This document shows positions 22,947 through 34,470 of a stretch of DNA of 64,000 nt, piece by piece. Source of the stretch: Chamaecyparis obtusa (Eukaryota > Streptophyta > Pinopsida > Cupressales > Cupressaceae); NCBI GenBank assembly GCA_027943335.1, contig BSBK01007864.1, forward strand, positions 223,501 through 287,500. The letters run 5' to 3'. Under the pieces are notes generated by a model. It was not told where the DNA came from. It did no database searches and was given only the letters and a program-made list of their open reading frames with translations. The position numbers and the translations under genes were made by a program. How positions within the stretch are numbered: position 1 is the first letter of the stretch; every line of letters begins with the position of its first letter.

Positions 22947-23880
22947 CACCACTATCAACCATACAGTTGTGCACCAACTTATTTCCAATGATTAAGGAAA
23001 CATAAAAAGTAGGAGGTTTAACATTTGTTGGTTTCTTACCTTCCTTGCACATTTTCAAGATTTTTGCCTTCCTTTACTATTGTTCCTTATACATTTGTAG
23101 CCTCTAAATTAGCCATAACAGTCCTAGAAAGTTGCTTAAAAGTTTGTTGTGAACTTGTTGTATTTTTGGACAGCTCTTCCTTTAGTATCTTAGCCTGCCC
23201 TAGAATGGCTAAAGACTCCCACAAATAAATAGAGACATTCATTTTCTTCATGCTATCAACTATATTAAGAGGAACAACAAACTGTACCTTTTGAGGAGAT
23301 CTAGGTACACTCTGATCTGCATGCTTATGTTGTTGCTCTTTATTTGTGGAATCTTTCATAATTGAAACTGGTGTAGCAAGAACCCTGGTAGTTGATTGCT
23401 TTGATTCTAGAGCTCTCTTCTTGGCTCTAGTATTTTTTGACACAGGTAAATCTTCATTCAACCCACAAAACTCCTCCTCTTGCCAATTTAGAAAACCAGT
23501 ATCCAGAACATTCAGATCTGGTTGTTGTTGGATCTCCTCAATAGGTATATTATGTTGTGAATCAACTAAATTTTGCACCATTAGAGCCTGATTAAGCACT
23601 CCATTGGTACACATTGACTGGTTATGGGCTTCATTACATGGAAAACACCACTCAACAACAAGGTTATTCTGGCTGGGTATAATATCCCTAACAACATTAA
23701 GAGGTGCAGGATTATAAGGTTTATAAGGCCTCTAATTCCAATTCTACCTATTTGCATTATTATTTCCTTAGACTTGTTGTTTATTACCTTGAAAAGTAGG
23801 CTGATTAGGATATTGGGATGAGGAACCAGCAAGGTATAGGGTTTCCTTGTGCTTGATTCCTCTTAATGCTCACTAATTCA
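22947..23880 (-). pseudogene. Element G: zinc knuckle and gag-protease linker
   Basis: A zinc knuckle C-x2-C-x3-H-x4-C (WCFPCNEAHNQSMC, about 23,650-23,610) follows an Asn-rich stretch with stops. It is followed by a 175-residue open frame (23,614-23,087) of Lys/Ser/Gln-rich linker with an FVVPLNIVDSMKKMNVSIYL segment. After 23,087 stops appear, and the sequence runs into the element T insertion. In the family, the knuckle binds the genomic RNA during packaging. No catalytic protease loop was identified. Confidence 0.75.
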
Positions 23881-23949
23881 TTACCAAAGGTCTGCAATAA
23901 GCTTTCTATTTTTTGTTGGCTATCCTTTATACTTTGCAACTCATTAAGA

Positions 23950-24902
23950 GGGGTAACAGGCACTATCTCTTAGATTTTGAATGATGGAAAAACATTAAGA
24001 GGTGGGAAAACCAATGGCATATTAGATTAAATGTTAGGAAAGAAGGGCATAGGTGGCATGGGAGCTCTTTTTCCCACCTGAATGAGAATATTTTCTTCCC
24101 TAATAGCAATATCAAAAGCTTGAGGTAAAGAGGCACCTCCCATAGATTGAATCATGACTGAGATATCGCTATTCAAAATCTTAAGAAAATACAAGAATGC
24201 ATATTCAGTAGAGGGTCTTACCATAGCAGGGATTCTATTCCAAGTCTTTTTCAAATGAAGATTGAAATCACTCATCTCCTCTTGTGGAGCCCTTTTGATA
24301 GTCATCAATTGCTCCACCAAAGATAGGTTATCAAATTTGTCTTCAAAGAACTTAGATAATCCAGCTCCCAATGCATCCCATGTAGCAATAGAATCCACTG
24401 AAAGAGTTTTGAACAATTCCAATGCTTTACCCTTCAATGATGCAGCCAATAGCTTCAAATCCACATCCTCCTCCGTGATATGATAGACATTGCAAAGAGA
24501 TGCAATATCTCTGATATGCTCTATGGCAATTATTTTCCCTTCTCCAGTGAATGATGGTAACCCTTTCAATGCTGCCAATGGAATGTTGTTGTGGTTGGAA
24601 ATCCTCAAAGGATTGCCCTGATCACAAGGCACAAATGGAAAATTCATTTCCATTTCTAGAAGTGTTGTAGTAAAATTGGATGGTAGTGATTGATTTACCG
24701 TTGGTGGCTTTTCAGGAACAACTTTACTTTCAAATGCTTCTAGATCTTCAAAAACTTCCTGCTTTGAATCTGGGAATTCAGTGCAGTAAGAGGAAGGAGT
24801 TGAACATCTTTCAAATCTTATCTTCCTTGGTCTTCTTGGTCTCCTACCCCTTTGCATAGGCTGAACAAAAATTTCTCTAGGACCTCTAAGTTCTCTTTGC
24901 AC
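23950..24902 (-). pseudogene. Element G: Gag
   Basis: A 291-residue open frame begins MQRELRGPREIF, with an Arg-rich N-terminus. It carries a retrotransposon Gag core: LPSFTGEGKIIAIEHIRDIA, LKLLAASLKGKALELFKTL, WDALGAGLSKFFEDKF and APQEEMSDFNLHLKKTWNRI. The frame ends at 24,027, with recognisable continuation (QSIKDSQQKIESLLQ) after a stop. Gag forms the particle shell in which reverse transcription occurs. The start chosen is the first Met after the leader; the frame lies about 80 bases downstream of the primer-binding site. Confidence 0.85.
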
Positions 24903-24986
24903 AATTCAACCTCTCCTAGTGAAGGACGGCTGCAAATACTCAAACTCTTTAACACTCCTTGTTTGGATTCGATTCATGTATCACAA

Positions 24987-25005
24987 GGTCCCACCAAGCA
25001 TGCCA
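24987..25005 (-). other. Primer-binding site of element G
   Basis: On the minus strand TGGCATGCTTGGTGGGACC follows an LTR-end-like CCTTAATAG and precedes gag by about 85 bases. The layout (TTTTTGG...) parallels that of element T. The priming tRNA is unnamed. Confidence 0.5.
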
Positions 25006-26279
25006 AAAACTATTAAGGAATGAAAATATCACCCTAACTCAGGCATTAGGGTTCATAGATATTTCATTCTAATAATGGAAACCTTCTTGAGTTGTGGGTG
25101 GACTCTGATTGAGAGGGAGTCTCTAAATTCTAGGCCAGTTCCTATTTGATTTGGAATATCACTTGAACTAAACTTTGATTGGGAAAAGAGAATAAAGAAA
25201 TTCTTTTAAAACTAAAATGAAAAAGGGGTGATACACCAAAATCTGAACTCAGACTAACTTGGAATCTAAACTAGCATCCACAATGCACATACTAATGAGA
25301 TTGGGAGTATCATCCACTGATCAACATATAGGTTAACCTAATTTCACTAGTAGGGTATAAACCATAAACAGTAAAATTCGTTAACAAACATACAAATTCC
25401 ACACAAGGTTTGATTTTTGATCACTTAGAGGAGGAGTATGATTAATTCACTTCTCCTTGTTACAAAATAGATAAACACTTAATGTAGAATGATGAAAAGG
25501 ATTGAATTCAATACTCAAAAAAAAATGAGAAAATATGAGATACTTGAATTATTTTCCTCAAAATCTGAAATGTAGGTTACCAAAAAACATAAGCTAAGGC
25601 ACAAAGGAACGAAAAAATTTCACTAAGTCCTCCTCTCAAGAATCTTGAACCCCCTTAAAACTGATAAATAAAATCAGTCTTATAGCCTCCTAAGGCTTCA
25701 AATTCAAAAATATAGCCCCCTTATTTAGCCCTAAAATAACTCCAATCTAGCCCTTCAACCTTGCCAAGAAAACCCTAACTCCAAGCCTAGAAACATGCCA
25801 TTAATCCAGCCCTCTAATGTTTGTAATTTTAAAATATGTATCCATTACAAAATATACCAACATATACAAAATAATTGAGTTTAAACTCAATATAACACCA
25901 GCCTAAGAAAAATCTAAACTTAGTAAAAAATTGAAGTCCAAGAATATAATTGATGGTTACATAGCAAGGTCAACATGACCACTATGCAACCCGCAACCCA
26001 TGTGAAATATTTCTGAACTAATATGTAAGGTGGCAATTGCATCTTCGAGGCATTGGCTATCGTATGCCTGCTAGAGTTAAGGCATTTACTACCTCTATCA
26101 GTGGACTTCAGATTCTTCAAAACTCTCTTTTATTCTTGATCTTCGCATTTCATTAGTTTTTTTGCATTTGGGAAATTAGGGAAAAACTGAGACAGTAAAC
26201 CCTAAATCATGGCAAAAATTTGTGTTGAACTATGACATTTCCTCAGTTTTTATTCCACCACTGGCTATGTTTTGTGACT

Positions 26280-26700
26280 TTAAGCATGAAGATCAGTTGT
26301 GACTCATCTTGGGCTTTAACAGTGCTCAGTTCCATGGCTTGAATCATGAGCTCAAAGCTCAGGCTGAGCTGTGACTGAGAATATGAGCTTGGTTGTGACT
26401 GAGAATGTTCCAATGATAACTCAGCCTATGACTATCATATTTCAGTCACAGCTTTAGACTGAGCTTATGTTTCAAACTTGGGTTGACCTTGAGCTGTGAC
26501 AGTGAGCTTGAATTGGGCTTGGGCCTTGAAATGAGCATGAAACTCGGCTTGGACTCCTCAAAAGAACTCAAGACTGCTTCTCGGGCTTTGATCTTTGCTT
26601 GTAACTAAGAGCTTGAGTTGGGCTCTAGATTGAACTTTGGTTACCGAGAGCTTGGGCTCTAGATATGGAACTCAGCTCCATAGATTACTTGGACTGTGAT
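26280..26700. repeat. Degenerate GAGCTT/GTGACTGAG repeat tract
   Basis: GAGCTGTGACTGAGAATATGA, GAGCTTGGTTGTGACTGAG, GAGCTTGAGTTGGGCTC and GAGCTTGGGCTC recur with variable spacing. It looks like an old, scrambled tandem repeat. Confidence 0.55.
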
Positions 26701-27252
26701 TGACAGATAAGTAATCACCTCTTTTACTTTTCTTTACTTGCCAAAATCGCTTTGAAGGCTGAAGTCACTCTCTTCTCTTTGCGTAAACTTTGGGTTTTCT
26801 TTGTTGTTGCTTTAATAAAAAACTGAGGAAATTCAAAAAAATTTAGCTCAATTTTTATTGAACCCAGTTGTCTTTAGTTATCATCTTGGATTTTCATTTG
26901 TGTCCACCAGTCATTGTATCTGATGTTCACTATAGACAGTGAGCCCGTTGAGCTTCTTTGTTCTTTTATACCGAAATTGGTGTTTGATGCTCCATTAAAA
27001 TAGATGCTATTTATCTTCAGCTCGGTTTCTTATTGTGTCCACTAACAATAGTGACCATGCCTATTATTAAAACCCCTGTTGCTAACCACTATCACTGTAA
27101 TTTGTTTGAACTGAGATCCACCCTATTCATTTTACTACAATTTTTTAGTTGTCTTTGAAATGCTTAACAGTAACCAAAAACTTCATGCTACTTGGTTTTC
27201 AATATATTCTTGAGATGAAAGAAATCTTGACTCAGAAATGATGACTGTAATT

Positions 27253-27515
27253 TGTGAGGTTCGAGCACGAGCTCGTGACACTCAAAAACATAAAAAGATA
27301 TAATCCTGAGATTGGAATTTAGCAAGCGTATCTTTCTTTATATGCAGCTCATGTATCTTTTGATTGTTTTTCTTTTGCTTGACTGTAATAATAGTAATTA
27401 GTGCATAAAATGATTTTCATTGAATATATAAAATGAAATATTGTAAAAAAAAAAATTATTCGCTTGTGAGGTTTGTGCATGGGCTCGTGATACCCATAAA
27501 TATACCTTGTAATCT
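27253..27515. repeat. Diverged direct repeat with palindromic core
   Basis: A TTGTGAGGTTCGAGCACGAG... unit near 27,253 and a TTGTGAGGTTTGTGCATGGG... unit near 27,459 are about 75% alike over 60 bases, both ending in AATC(C/T)TGAGA. The first has the perfect CACGAGCTCGTG palindrome. Confidence 0.6.
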
Positions 27516-29689
27516 TGAGAATATTTTTTTTATACCTGGTAATTCAAATTCTATAGCATTTCTTTATATTTTACTTTGAACATACACTTTTGTTCACACT
27601 ATCACTTGTTAACATATTCTATAGCATTTTACAGTCAGCCCTTCATCAGTAGTTATTTTCAAAGTATTGCAAAAGATATTGATGATACCTCTTTGAAAAG
27701 GAACATAATCTAATAACACTAATTTTTTAAAAATCATCTTGTAACAGCATCTTAAATTCTCAACATGACTGTTTCTCTTTTATGTACCTATAACAAAGCA
27801 TGATCATTGTGATTCATGATTCATATATGTAGATTCATTTATCTTTCTTTGAAAGGGAATAAACCCTTATTACAATGCACATCATTTGTGAATTTTTTGT
27901 CTATATATACACAAGTTGTAGTATCTTTTTATGCACTTTGATACTGCATCATCTTCTTCTAACTGTGATATGAAAACCAGTCAATTGAGCACTGTATCTT
28001 TGACTCTGTCAAGCTTAGAAACAACATCAAACTCATCTTTTTAGGTTAGTGGACATGATTAAAACATCAGTTTTGTGAAAATGCCTAGTATGGTGACATT
28101 TATGAATTAATACTAGTCAACTAATGGTGTTCACTAATCTAACAATATCCTGTTGTTTCTAAAAAAGGTTTCTCAGCTACAAAAACTAAGTCCCTTTGAT
28201 TCAGATATCTAGTTTATATATAAAAATAACATGCATAATGATGACCATAAATAGTAAAAGGTTTCATGGAGACATGTCCCTTGAATACTACTTTTCAGTT
28301 TATGTGGATGCATATTTTCTTGTTGTATTGAAATACTAGATAGATGTGCAGCTCTGAAAGATTGATTGTCGTATGATGTTTTGTTTTATGCATTTCTTAG
28401 ATCCAACTGGATCTAACATATTTTCCACTCTCATGATGTAGGAAAAACCTAAAGACCCCTAGGAGATGAAGACATGGATAGTGGACCTGACAGACAAACC
28501 AGCCAATAATATACAGATGACCAAGGCAATGCATGGGACCCTACTCATACTTCTATCATGCTTTCTATTCTGCAATTTGTACTCTATTTTGACACGAAAG
28601 ATGGAATATGAAAGAACATTTGTTTATTGCATTCAATTGAATGCACAGTGTAATTGATCAATGATGAATTTGGAAAATATGAACATGATCAATACTTAAG
28701 TACAATAAAATTTGATATGAATGTAATAATAAAATGTTAATCTACATCACCTGAAAAATAGTGTTGAATAGATTTTTATATGCAATTTTTTCCTATTTAT
28801 GTTCATCATCCTATATGCTGAAAATTAGGGTAACAGAATGTTCTCAATTTTTTTTCCTAGATTACACCTATTAATATAGATTGTTGCAATTGTAATATCT
28901 ACTATTGTTAATGTAAGTGGATGGTTATCTTCAATTGATTTAAAGTTATGAATTGATTCATGGTTTTGAATCCTCAAGCAAAGGCCACTTGAGGTGAAGT
29001 AATCCTCGGGTTAGAGTATATTACCTAGTAGTTTCATTTATTATATTTCTACATAGTGATAATGCATAGTTTATTATCACTTAATTTAGATGTTAGTTTT
29101 ACGCACTTTATAATTAGTTAAATCAGTTTGTGATAGACTCAGTTATGTTTCACTATAAAACACATTTTATTAATAATTAAATTTTTGTTAGGTACTTTAT
29201 CCACCCGCAACTACACCTATGTAGTCGCACCTGCAACCACTATTGTGTGACTAGAACCAGTATTAGATTTTCGTTCTTTTATTATTTCCTTTATGAATTG
29301 TTATTATTTTATGCATTAAAATAGAAGCTAGAAATGTATTGCTTGTGTAGACAATTTTAATGGCATCCAACTATATATGTCCCTAGTAAATAATTGAATG
29401 AGCCCCATTAGGATGAAAGATTACTTAATTTTTGGGATTAATTGCCTTGTTAGGAGCATGCATAGATTTTTTTGCACCAATTAATTATCCATAATGGAGA
29501 CCAATCATTTTTGGCATTATTGTCAAGGATGATACTAAGGCTTAGGATTTCAAACATAGATTTTATTTTGTTGTATACTTCTTATTTTTTTAGCTTTAGA
29601 ATTTAGTTAGTATAATATCTATTTAAAAATAATCTACTATTAAGTTTAGGAAGAAATCTATAAGCTCAAGATACATATGGCATGTGGTG

Positions 29690-30560
29690 GTAGAGAGACG
29701 CATACGGAAGGTCTCTTCCCTCTACTAAAACAAAAGATATACTAGATAAACATATTGACCTAGTAGATCCATTTTGTTTGATAAGAGAACCAAAGGAAGG
29801 AGACACTATGATAGAAAAGGACCCTTTTAGGGACTCTAAACAAGAGGAACCTTTAAATACATCTAAGCATATGGAAGAAAAAATCAAAATAGATGATGAG
29901 GAGGTAGATAATCCAAGATATTTTGTCACCTTTGAATTCCATATATCAGACCGAGAAAGAGTTGCTACCCTCAAGAGTATAGCCCCATTTTCTTTGCCTA
30001 ATTTGTATGTCTTTGTTATAAAAAATATTCAAACTTTTCTATTTTAATTTTATATTCTTTGTCAGAGCTATGATTATACTATTGATGCTCATAGACTTGA
30101 GTTCTTTCGAACCACCCTAAAGGATGCTTCTTCAAGATCATTTATGGGGCTTGGTAGAAATTAAATTGATAGTTGGGAAGTAAAGAAGAAGAATTTATTA
30201 TAGAAGCATAAATACTACTATAGAGGTGGGGACTCAAGGAAATAAGATATTTTTAGTATGATTTGGAAGGATGATGAACCTATGGAAGACTACATTGAGA
30301 GATTTCAATTTTCTTTGAAGAAATCTTCACAAAATTGAATTTATCCTAAATCTCTTAAGATTATTTTCTTCATGAGAGTTATTGATGACTACATTGATGC
30401 ATTAAACTTACTTGGAAGTGGAGACATTAGTCAAGAAACCTTTGAAGATATATGTAAGTTGGCTAGAAACTATTCAAGATCAATGTTGAAGAAGAATATA
30501 AGCAATAGATTATTGCCTCCTTCTAAATATTCAAATGGAATATCTTGTGTGGAACTCTAA
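29690..30560 (+). pseudogene. Gypsy Gag relic (element H)
   Basis: A plus-strand reading shows YTIDAHRLELFRTTLKDASS, a DIFSMIWKDDEPMEDYIERF segment and LNLLGSGDISQETFEDICKL, followed by ARNYSRSMLKK. This is the retrotransposon Gag core, with stops in between. The upstream part (29,778-30,040; EEKIKIDDEEVDNPRYFVTF) may be its N-terminal region. It breaks off exactly where the ~1-kb direct repeat begins (about 30,563). No pol part follows. It is a dead fragment of a gypsy element distinct from G and T. Confidence 0.7.
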
Positions 30561-30562
30561 TG

Positions 30563-31535
30563 TAGAGGAAGGACTCAACTTAGATGAACTTGACTATTTT
30601 TACATTTTCTTACAATGGCTCATTGCAAACCATGACTTGGTGCACCCTAATTCAACTTAGAAAAATTGCTATAGTGGCCTAATAGGCATTCAAAAAAGGA
30701 AGGACATCATATTACATGAATTATATGACACTTAAGTTATTTTATAAAATATCTAACATATTATACACCCAACCATGATAAAAATATGTAAAGGTTTTTT
30801 CAAACCCTCAAGCAATAGGTTTTGTTTCTTTTTTTATGAAGATTTTTAAATAACAGTCACCCATAACTTCTCCTGGATAAAAGATATCAAGATAATATTT
30901 TAGAATCCATTGGAGAATTAAAAAATAGATAATTACTAAATATTTTTAGCATTTTTCACCATACTAATCAAGAGAAATAATTTTTTTAATCACGCTAGAG
31001 ACCCTATCTAGGGTTTAGACTAGTTTTTACAAAAAATGGATGTAACTTGAGAAAAACTTAGTGAAATAACTTGAAACCAAAATTATTAGTTTCTTAAGGA
31101 ACATAGTTAACTTTTCAAATTGATTTCATGCATACGCCCTTCTATATGATTCCATACAACATGTTTTTTTAAGACAATTCATAGGAAAAACTAGTCATTC
31201 AAGACAAGTACCAAAGATGCAATAACTTTTACAAATCTCAATAAAAAATGATCAAACCACTTGAATTAGAAAGGAAAATAAATTATCTAACTTTAACCCA
31301 TTTTTTAGTGTCTATACTATGTATGTATAGGCCATACAAACATAAATTTCAGACTGCAATACATAAAAAAAAGTGACACAAGTACCAAACAAGTTTCTTT
31401 CATTCCAAAACTCCACTAATCTCTTCTATTCATATAAATAATAAATTTTACATCAATTTACACCATTTAAAACTTCCATAACCAACCCTAACTGATTACA
31501 TTCAAATTTGCACTTGTTATGACAAGTTTGCAACT
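30563..31535. repeat. Diverged ~1-kb direct repeat, copy 1
   Basis: It shares long stretches with 32,841-33,807, such as GGTGCACCCTAATT, ATAACTTTTACAAATCTCAA and GTACCAAACAAGTTTCTTTC, in the same order and orientation at roughly 75-80% identity by eye. It could be one of two LTRs of a small element or a tandem transposon remnant. No TG...CA ends were fixed. Confidence 0.75.
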
Positions 31536-32840
31536 TTTTGTGCATTACAACTTTGCAACTATTTTTGCAATTTTTACAATATTTCAAAGTTTTCACAAAT
31601 CAAGGCCCATATGGCCTAAAGTGATCCAAAAATACCTTATTATAACTAATAAAAAAAAACTAAAGTTTTGAGAACAATTTACAAACCTTGACAACAATTG
31701 TTACAGAATGCTTCGACATCATACTCCTAAGGGAAAGAAATTTGAGTTCCATCTCAAATGATGGTCAACTACATGTTCAAATTTATCCAATTGTGTTGCA
31801 TTCTTATCTTTACTATTACCTCCTCATGATATTATCCATTATTGGCTTTATTTTCTCTATATTTCTTGGTTTGCACTCTTTTCTTTCTCTCTTTCTTCTT
31901 GCATCTTCTCTTACTTATTAGTTTCTTGCTTGAAGACTCTAAGTTTCTATTTCACTTTCATACACCTCAATGCTGTTTTCCATTTCATTATCTTTGTTTT
32001 ATCCTTGGTATGCACCTTTATCAAAATTATCATAAACATTCATTATATAATTTAACCATGGGGACAATTTACCTCTTCATTAACACCTTGTGCTAGCTAT
32101 CTATCTTCTTTCTTTCTCTCATCTATGCCCATCTTATAAATTATCTAATCATCACCAATCTAATGGTTTATTTAATGTACCTCTTTCCAATGGACCTTTT
32201 CATTTTTGTATACTTGAGAGAATTGTACTTCAATCATTTCTATGCTTGATTGAAAACACTCTTGATCTTCCTTCATGTCATGTCAATGAATGTCTCTTCT
32301 TCCTTTGTTTCATATTCTCTTTTCAACGTAACCATCCTTTTCTTTTTCCTCTTGTGGATAATCATATTTATGGACAATTTCACTTTCTTATGTGTTGGTA
32401 AATACCCAATAGATCCTTGGTATTCTTCCTCAAGCCACTATTGTATTGCATGCTTAATGTCATTAATGAACTTTTCCATATCTCTTTCATACTCTTCACC
32501 TAATCTTATATTATTAAATACTACATGCTTAATGCCATTTCTGAACTTTGTCATATCTCTTTCAAACTCTTCATCTAATCTTATATTATTGGCATTCATA
32601 TTCTCCTTCTTAGTTTGATATTTCATCTTTCTATCTCTTCCCTTTTGTTTCATTCTTGATATCTCACCTAGGGATTTCTTCATGTTCTTATTTGCCCAAT
32701 ATTTTGGTACCCAGGTTCTCCTCAACCTATCAATCTTCTACACACAAATATTTTCAAGAAAACATTAATATTCATAAAGATCAATAACCAATTTTTCTTT
32801 TCTCAGATCTTTTAAGATATGATATAAAAAAATGATGCAA
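31536..32840. other. Segment between the ~1-kb direct repeats
   Basis: About 1.3 kb with no recognised protein. A minus-strand 95-codon open frame (32,725-32,438) is charged and contains two 25-residue repeats (NNIRLDEEFERDMTKFRNGI and NNIRLGEEYERDMEKFINDI). Plus-strand frames here are Phe/Leu/Ser-rich shadows. If the flanking repeats are LTRs this would be the internal part of a non-autonomous element. Confidence 0.5.
32453..32602. repeat. 75-bp tandem duplication
   Basis: Copies at 32,453-32,527 and 32,528-32,602 both begin CTTAATG and end ATCTTATATTATT. The unit length is a multiple of three, so a minus-strand frame stays open through both. Confidence 0.8.
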
Positions 32841-33807
32841 AGAAGGACTCAATTGAGATCAACTTGATTGTCTTTACACATTTCTTACAAAGACTCATTT
32901 CAAACCATTACTTGGTGCACCCTAATTGAACTTTGAAACACTTCTATAGTGGCCTACTAGGTGTTAAACAAGGAAGCGAAACATCATACATGAATTCTTG
33001 AACACTTCAATTCTTTTATAACATGTCTCACTGGTTCTATACCCACCATGATCAAAACTATGTAAATACTTTGTCAAACTCTCAAGCAATAGGCTTTGTT
33101 TCTTTTTTTACAGAGTTTTCTTTATAAAAGTAACACATATGTTCCCATGGCCAAAAGATATCAAGATAAGATTTTGGAATCCATTAGAGGATGAAAAAAT
33201 AGACATTTCTTGAATTTTCTAGCACATTTCACCATACCAATCAAGAAAATGAATTTTTTTAATCAAACTAGAAATCCTATCCAAGTTTTAGAGCAGTTCT
33301 TACAAAAAAAATGGATATAAATTGAGAAATCGCCTAAAACCAAAAGCATTAGATTCTTAAGACATGGGGTCAACTTTTCCAATTGGTTTCATACATGGAA
33401 TATTTCGTATGAGTTCGTAAAAAACATTCATTTTGAACTATTAACATGAAAAACTGGTTATTCAGGATAAGTACTAAAAATGCCATAACTTTTACAAATC
33501 TCAACGAAACTGATTAGACCACTTGTATTAGAAATTTAACTCAATTATCTAACTTTCCCCTACGTGTGTAGGTCTATAGTGTGTACGTACAAGCCATAGA
33601 AACATGAATTTTAGACTTCAATACAAAAAAAAACTCAGAAAAATAAGTTACACAAGTACCAAACAAGTTTCTTTCATTCCAGAACTCCTCTAATCTCCTC
33701 TGTGGAAATAAAAAAATTTACATCAATTTCCACCATTTCCAACTTGCACACCCAACCTCAACTAATTACATTCAAAGTTGCACTTATTATGTCAAGTTTG
33801 CAACTCT
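32841..33807. repeat. Diverged ~1-kb direct repeat, copy 2 (cut by CACTA end)
   Basis: It is the counterpart of 30,563-31,535. The match stops at CAAGTTTGCAACT, where CACTAGTAC begins, so the transposon end appears to have inserted into this copy. Confidence 0.75.
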
Positions 33808-34260
33808 CACTAGTACAAAAACAACAATATGTGACTTAAAAAACTATTGAAAAATGCATATAAATGACTAAACTTAGTCATGTGACTATTAGAAGTTAAT
33901 TTGCAGTCATTTATAACATGACTATATTTATGAATAAAAAAAATTTAGTCATTTATTTATAAAACAATTTAGTCATTTATTTAGTCATTGATTTTGATCA
34001 TTGATTTTGGTCGTTGAATTAGTCGTTGATTTAATTGTTGATTTAGTCATATATTTTAGTCGTATATTTAGTCACGTATTTAGTCATATATTTAGTAGCA
34101 TATTTAGTCATATAATTAATCATATATTTAGTCATTGATTTGGTCATTGATTGAGTCATTGATTTAGTTGTTGATTTATTCATCTATTTAGTCATATATT
34201 TAGTCATATATCTAGTCGTATATTTAGTCATATATTTAGTCGTATATTAAGTCATATTAA
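33808..34260 (+). mobile_element. CACTA-type transposon end with subterminal repeats
   Basis: CACTAGTACAAAAACAAC at 33,808 matches the terminal inverted repeat style of plant CACTA (En/Spm) elements. It is followed by an inverted ATGACTAA/TTAGTCAT pair (about 33,864-33,881) and by more than twenty TTTAGTC(A/G)TATA units up to 34,255. Dense short subterminal repeats are the transposase-binding arrangement of this family. The opposite end (a GTTTTTGTACTAGTG-type sequence) was not found, so the element is truncated, rearranged or nested. No transposase was seen. Confidence 0.65.
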
Positions 34261-34327
34261 GGAACGATGGAATCAAACCACCATCCTCTTCTTGTAAAGA
34301 AGGTGCTCTTCCATTGAGCTAGTACCC
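34261..34327 (-). pseudogene. tRNA-Val(UAC)-like pseudogene of bacterial/organellar type
   Basis: The minus strand has an A-box TAGCTCAATGG and D-arm GCTC/GAGC. The anticodon loop is TTTACAA on a CCTTC/GAAG stem (anticodon UAC), and the T-arm GGTGG-TTTGATT-CCATC includes a B-box-like GGTTTGATTCC. The GAGCACCTTCTTTACAAGAAG block resembles bacterial and mitochondrial tRNA-Val more than nuclear plant tRNA-Val. The acceptor stem is short by about one base and mispaired, and the variable loop is short, so it is unlikely to be functional. Confidence 0.6.
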
Positions 34328-34470
34328 TTTAAAGAATAATCATACAATGTGTAATCATAAAATAAGAGTATAATATCTCTGAAAAAACATTTAGGATTTT
34401 TATGATGTGATCTTGCATATTTGTATTGGCCATTAAGACACTTGGATACTCAATTTGCATTTCTATATAC

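Larger units (their letters stand above)
1513..25011 (-). mobile_element. Element G: old degraded Ty3/gypsy retrotransposon, split by element T
   Basis: Read on the minus strand, the order is primer-binding site (about 25,005), gag (24,902-23,950), zinc knuckle and linker (23,880-22,947), then the 17.4-kb insertion of element T (5,584-22,941), then protease (5,570-5,156), archaeal-type RNase H (5,003-4,640), reverse transcriptase (4,434-3,313), Ty3-type RNase H (about 3,240-2,985) and integrase (2,982-1,720). Many stop codons and several frameshifts show it is dead. The 5' LTR should lie above 25,011. No matching 3' LTR was found below 1,513, where LTR-like DNA of another type lies. Order and domain identity are seen directly; the outer limits are approximate. 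Confidence 0.8.
25012..29660. other. AT-rich intergenic DNA, probably including element G 5' LTR
   Basis: No gene was recognised. The first kilobase should hold the 5' LTR of the minus-strand element G, but its outer end was not found. From 26,280 to 26,700 degenerate GAGCTTGGGCTT/GTGACTGAG strings recur. At 27,253-27,515 a diverged ~60-bp direct repeat contains the palindrome CACGAGCTCGTG (27,266-27,277). A 63-codon open frame at 28,466-28,657 has no recognisable domain. Confidence 0.6.

Noticed and set aside
28466..28657. Possible small host gene (63 codons)
   Set aside because: No recognisable domain, no supportive splice or promoter context, and length expected by chance.
34261..34327. 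Functional tRNA gene
   Set aside because: Acceptor stem is short and mispaired and the variable loop is reduced, so it is called a pseudogene.
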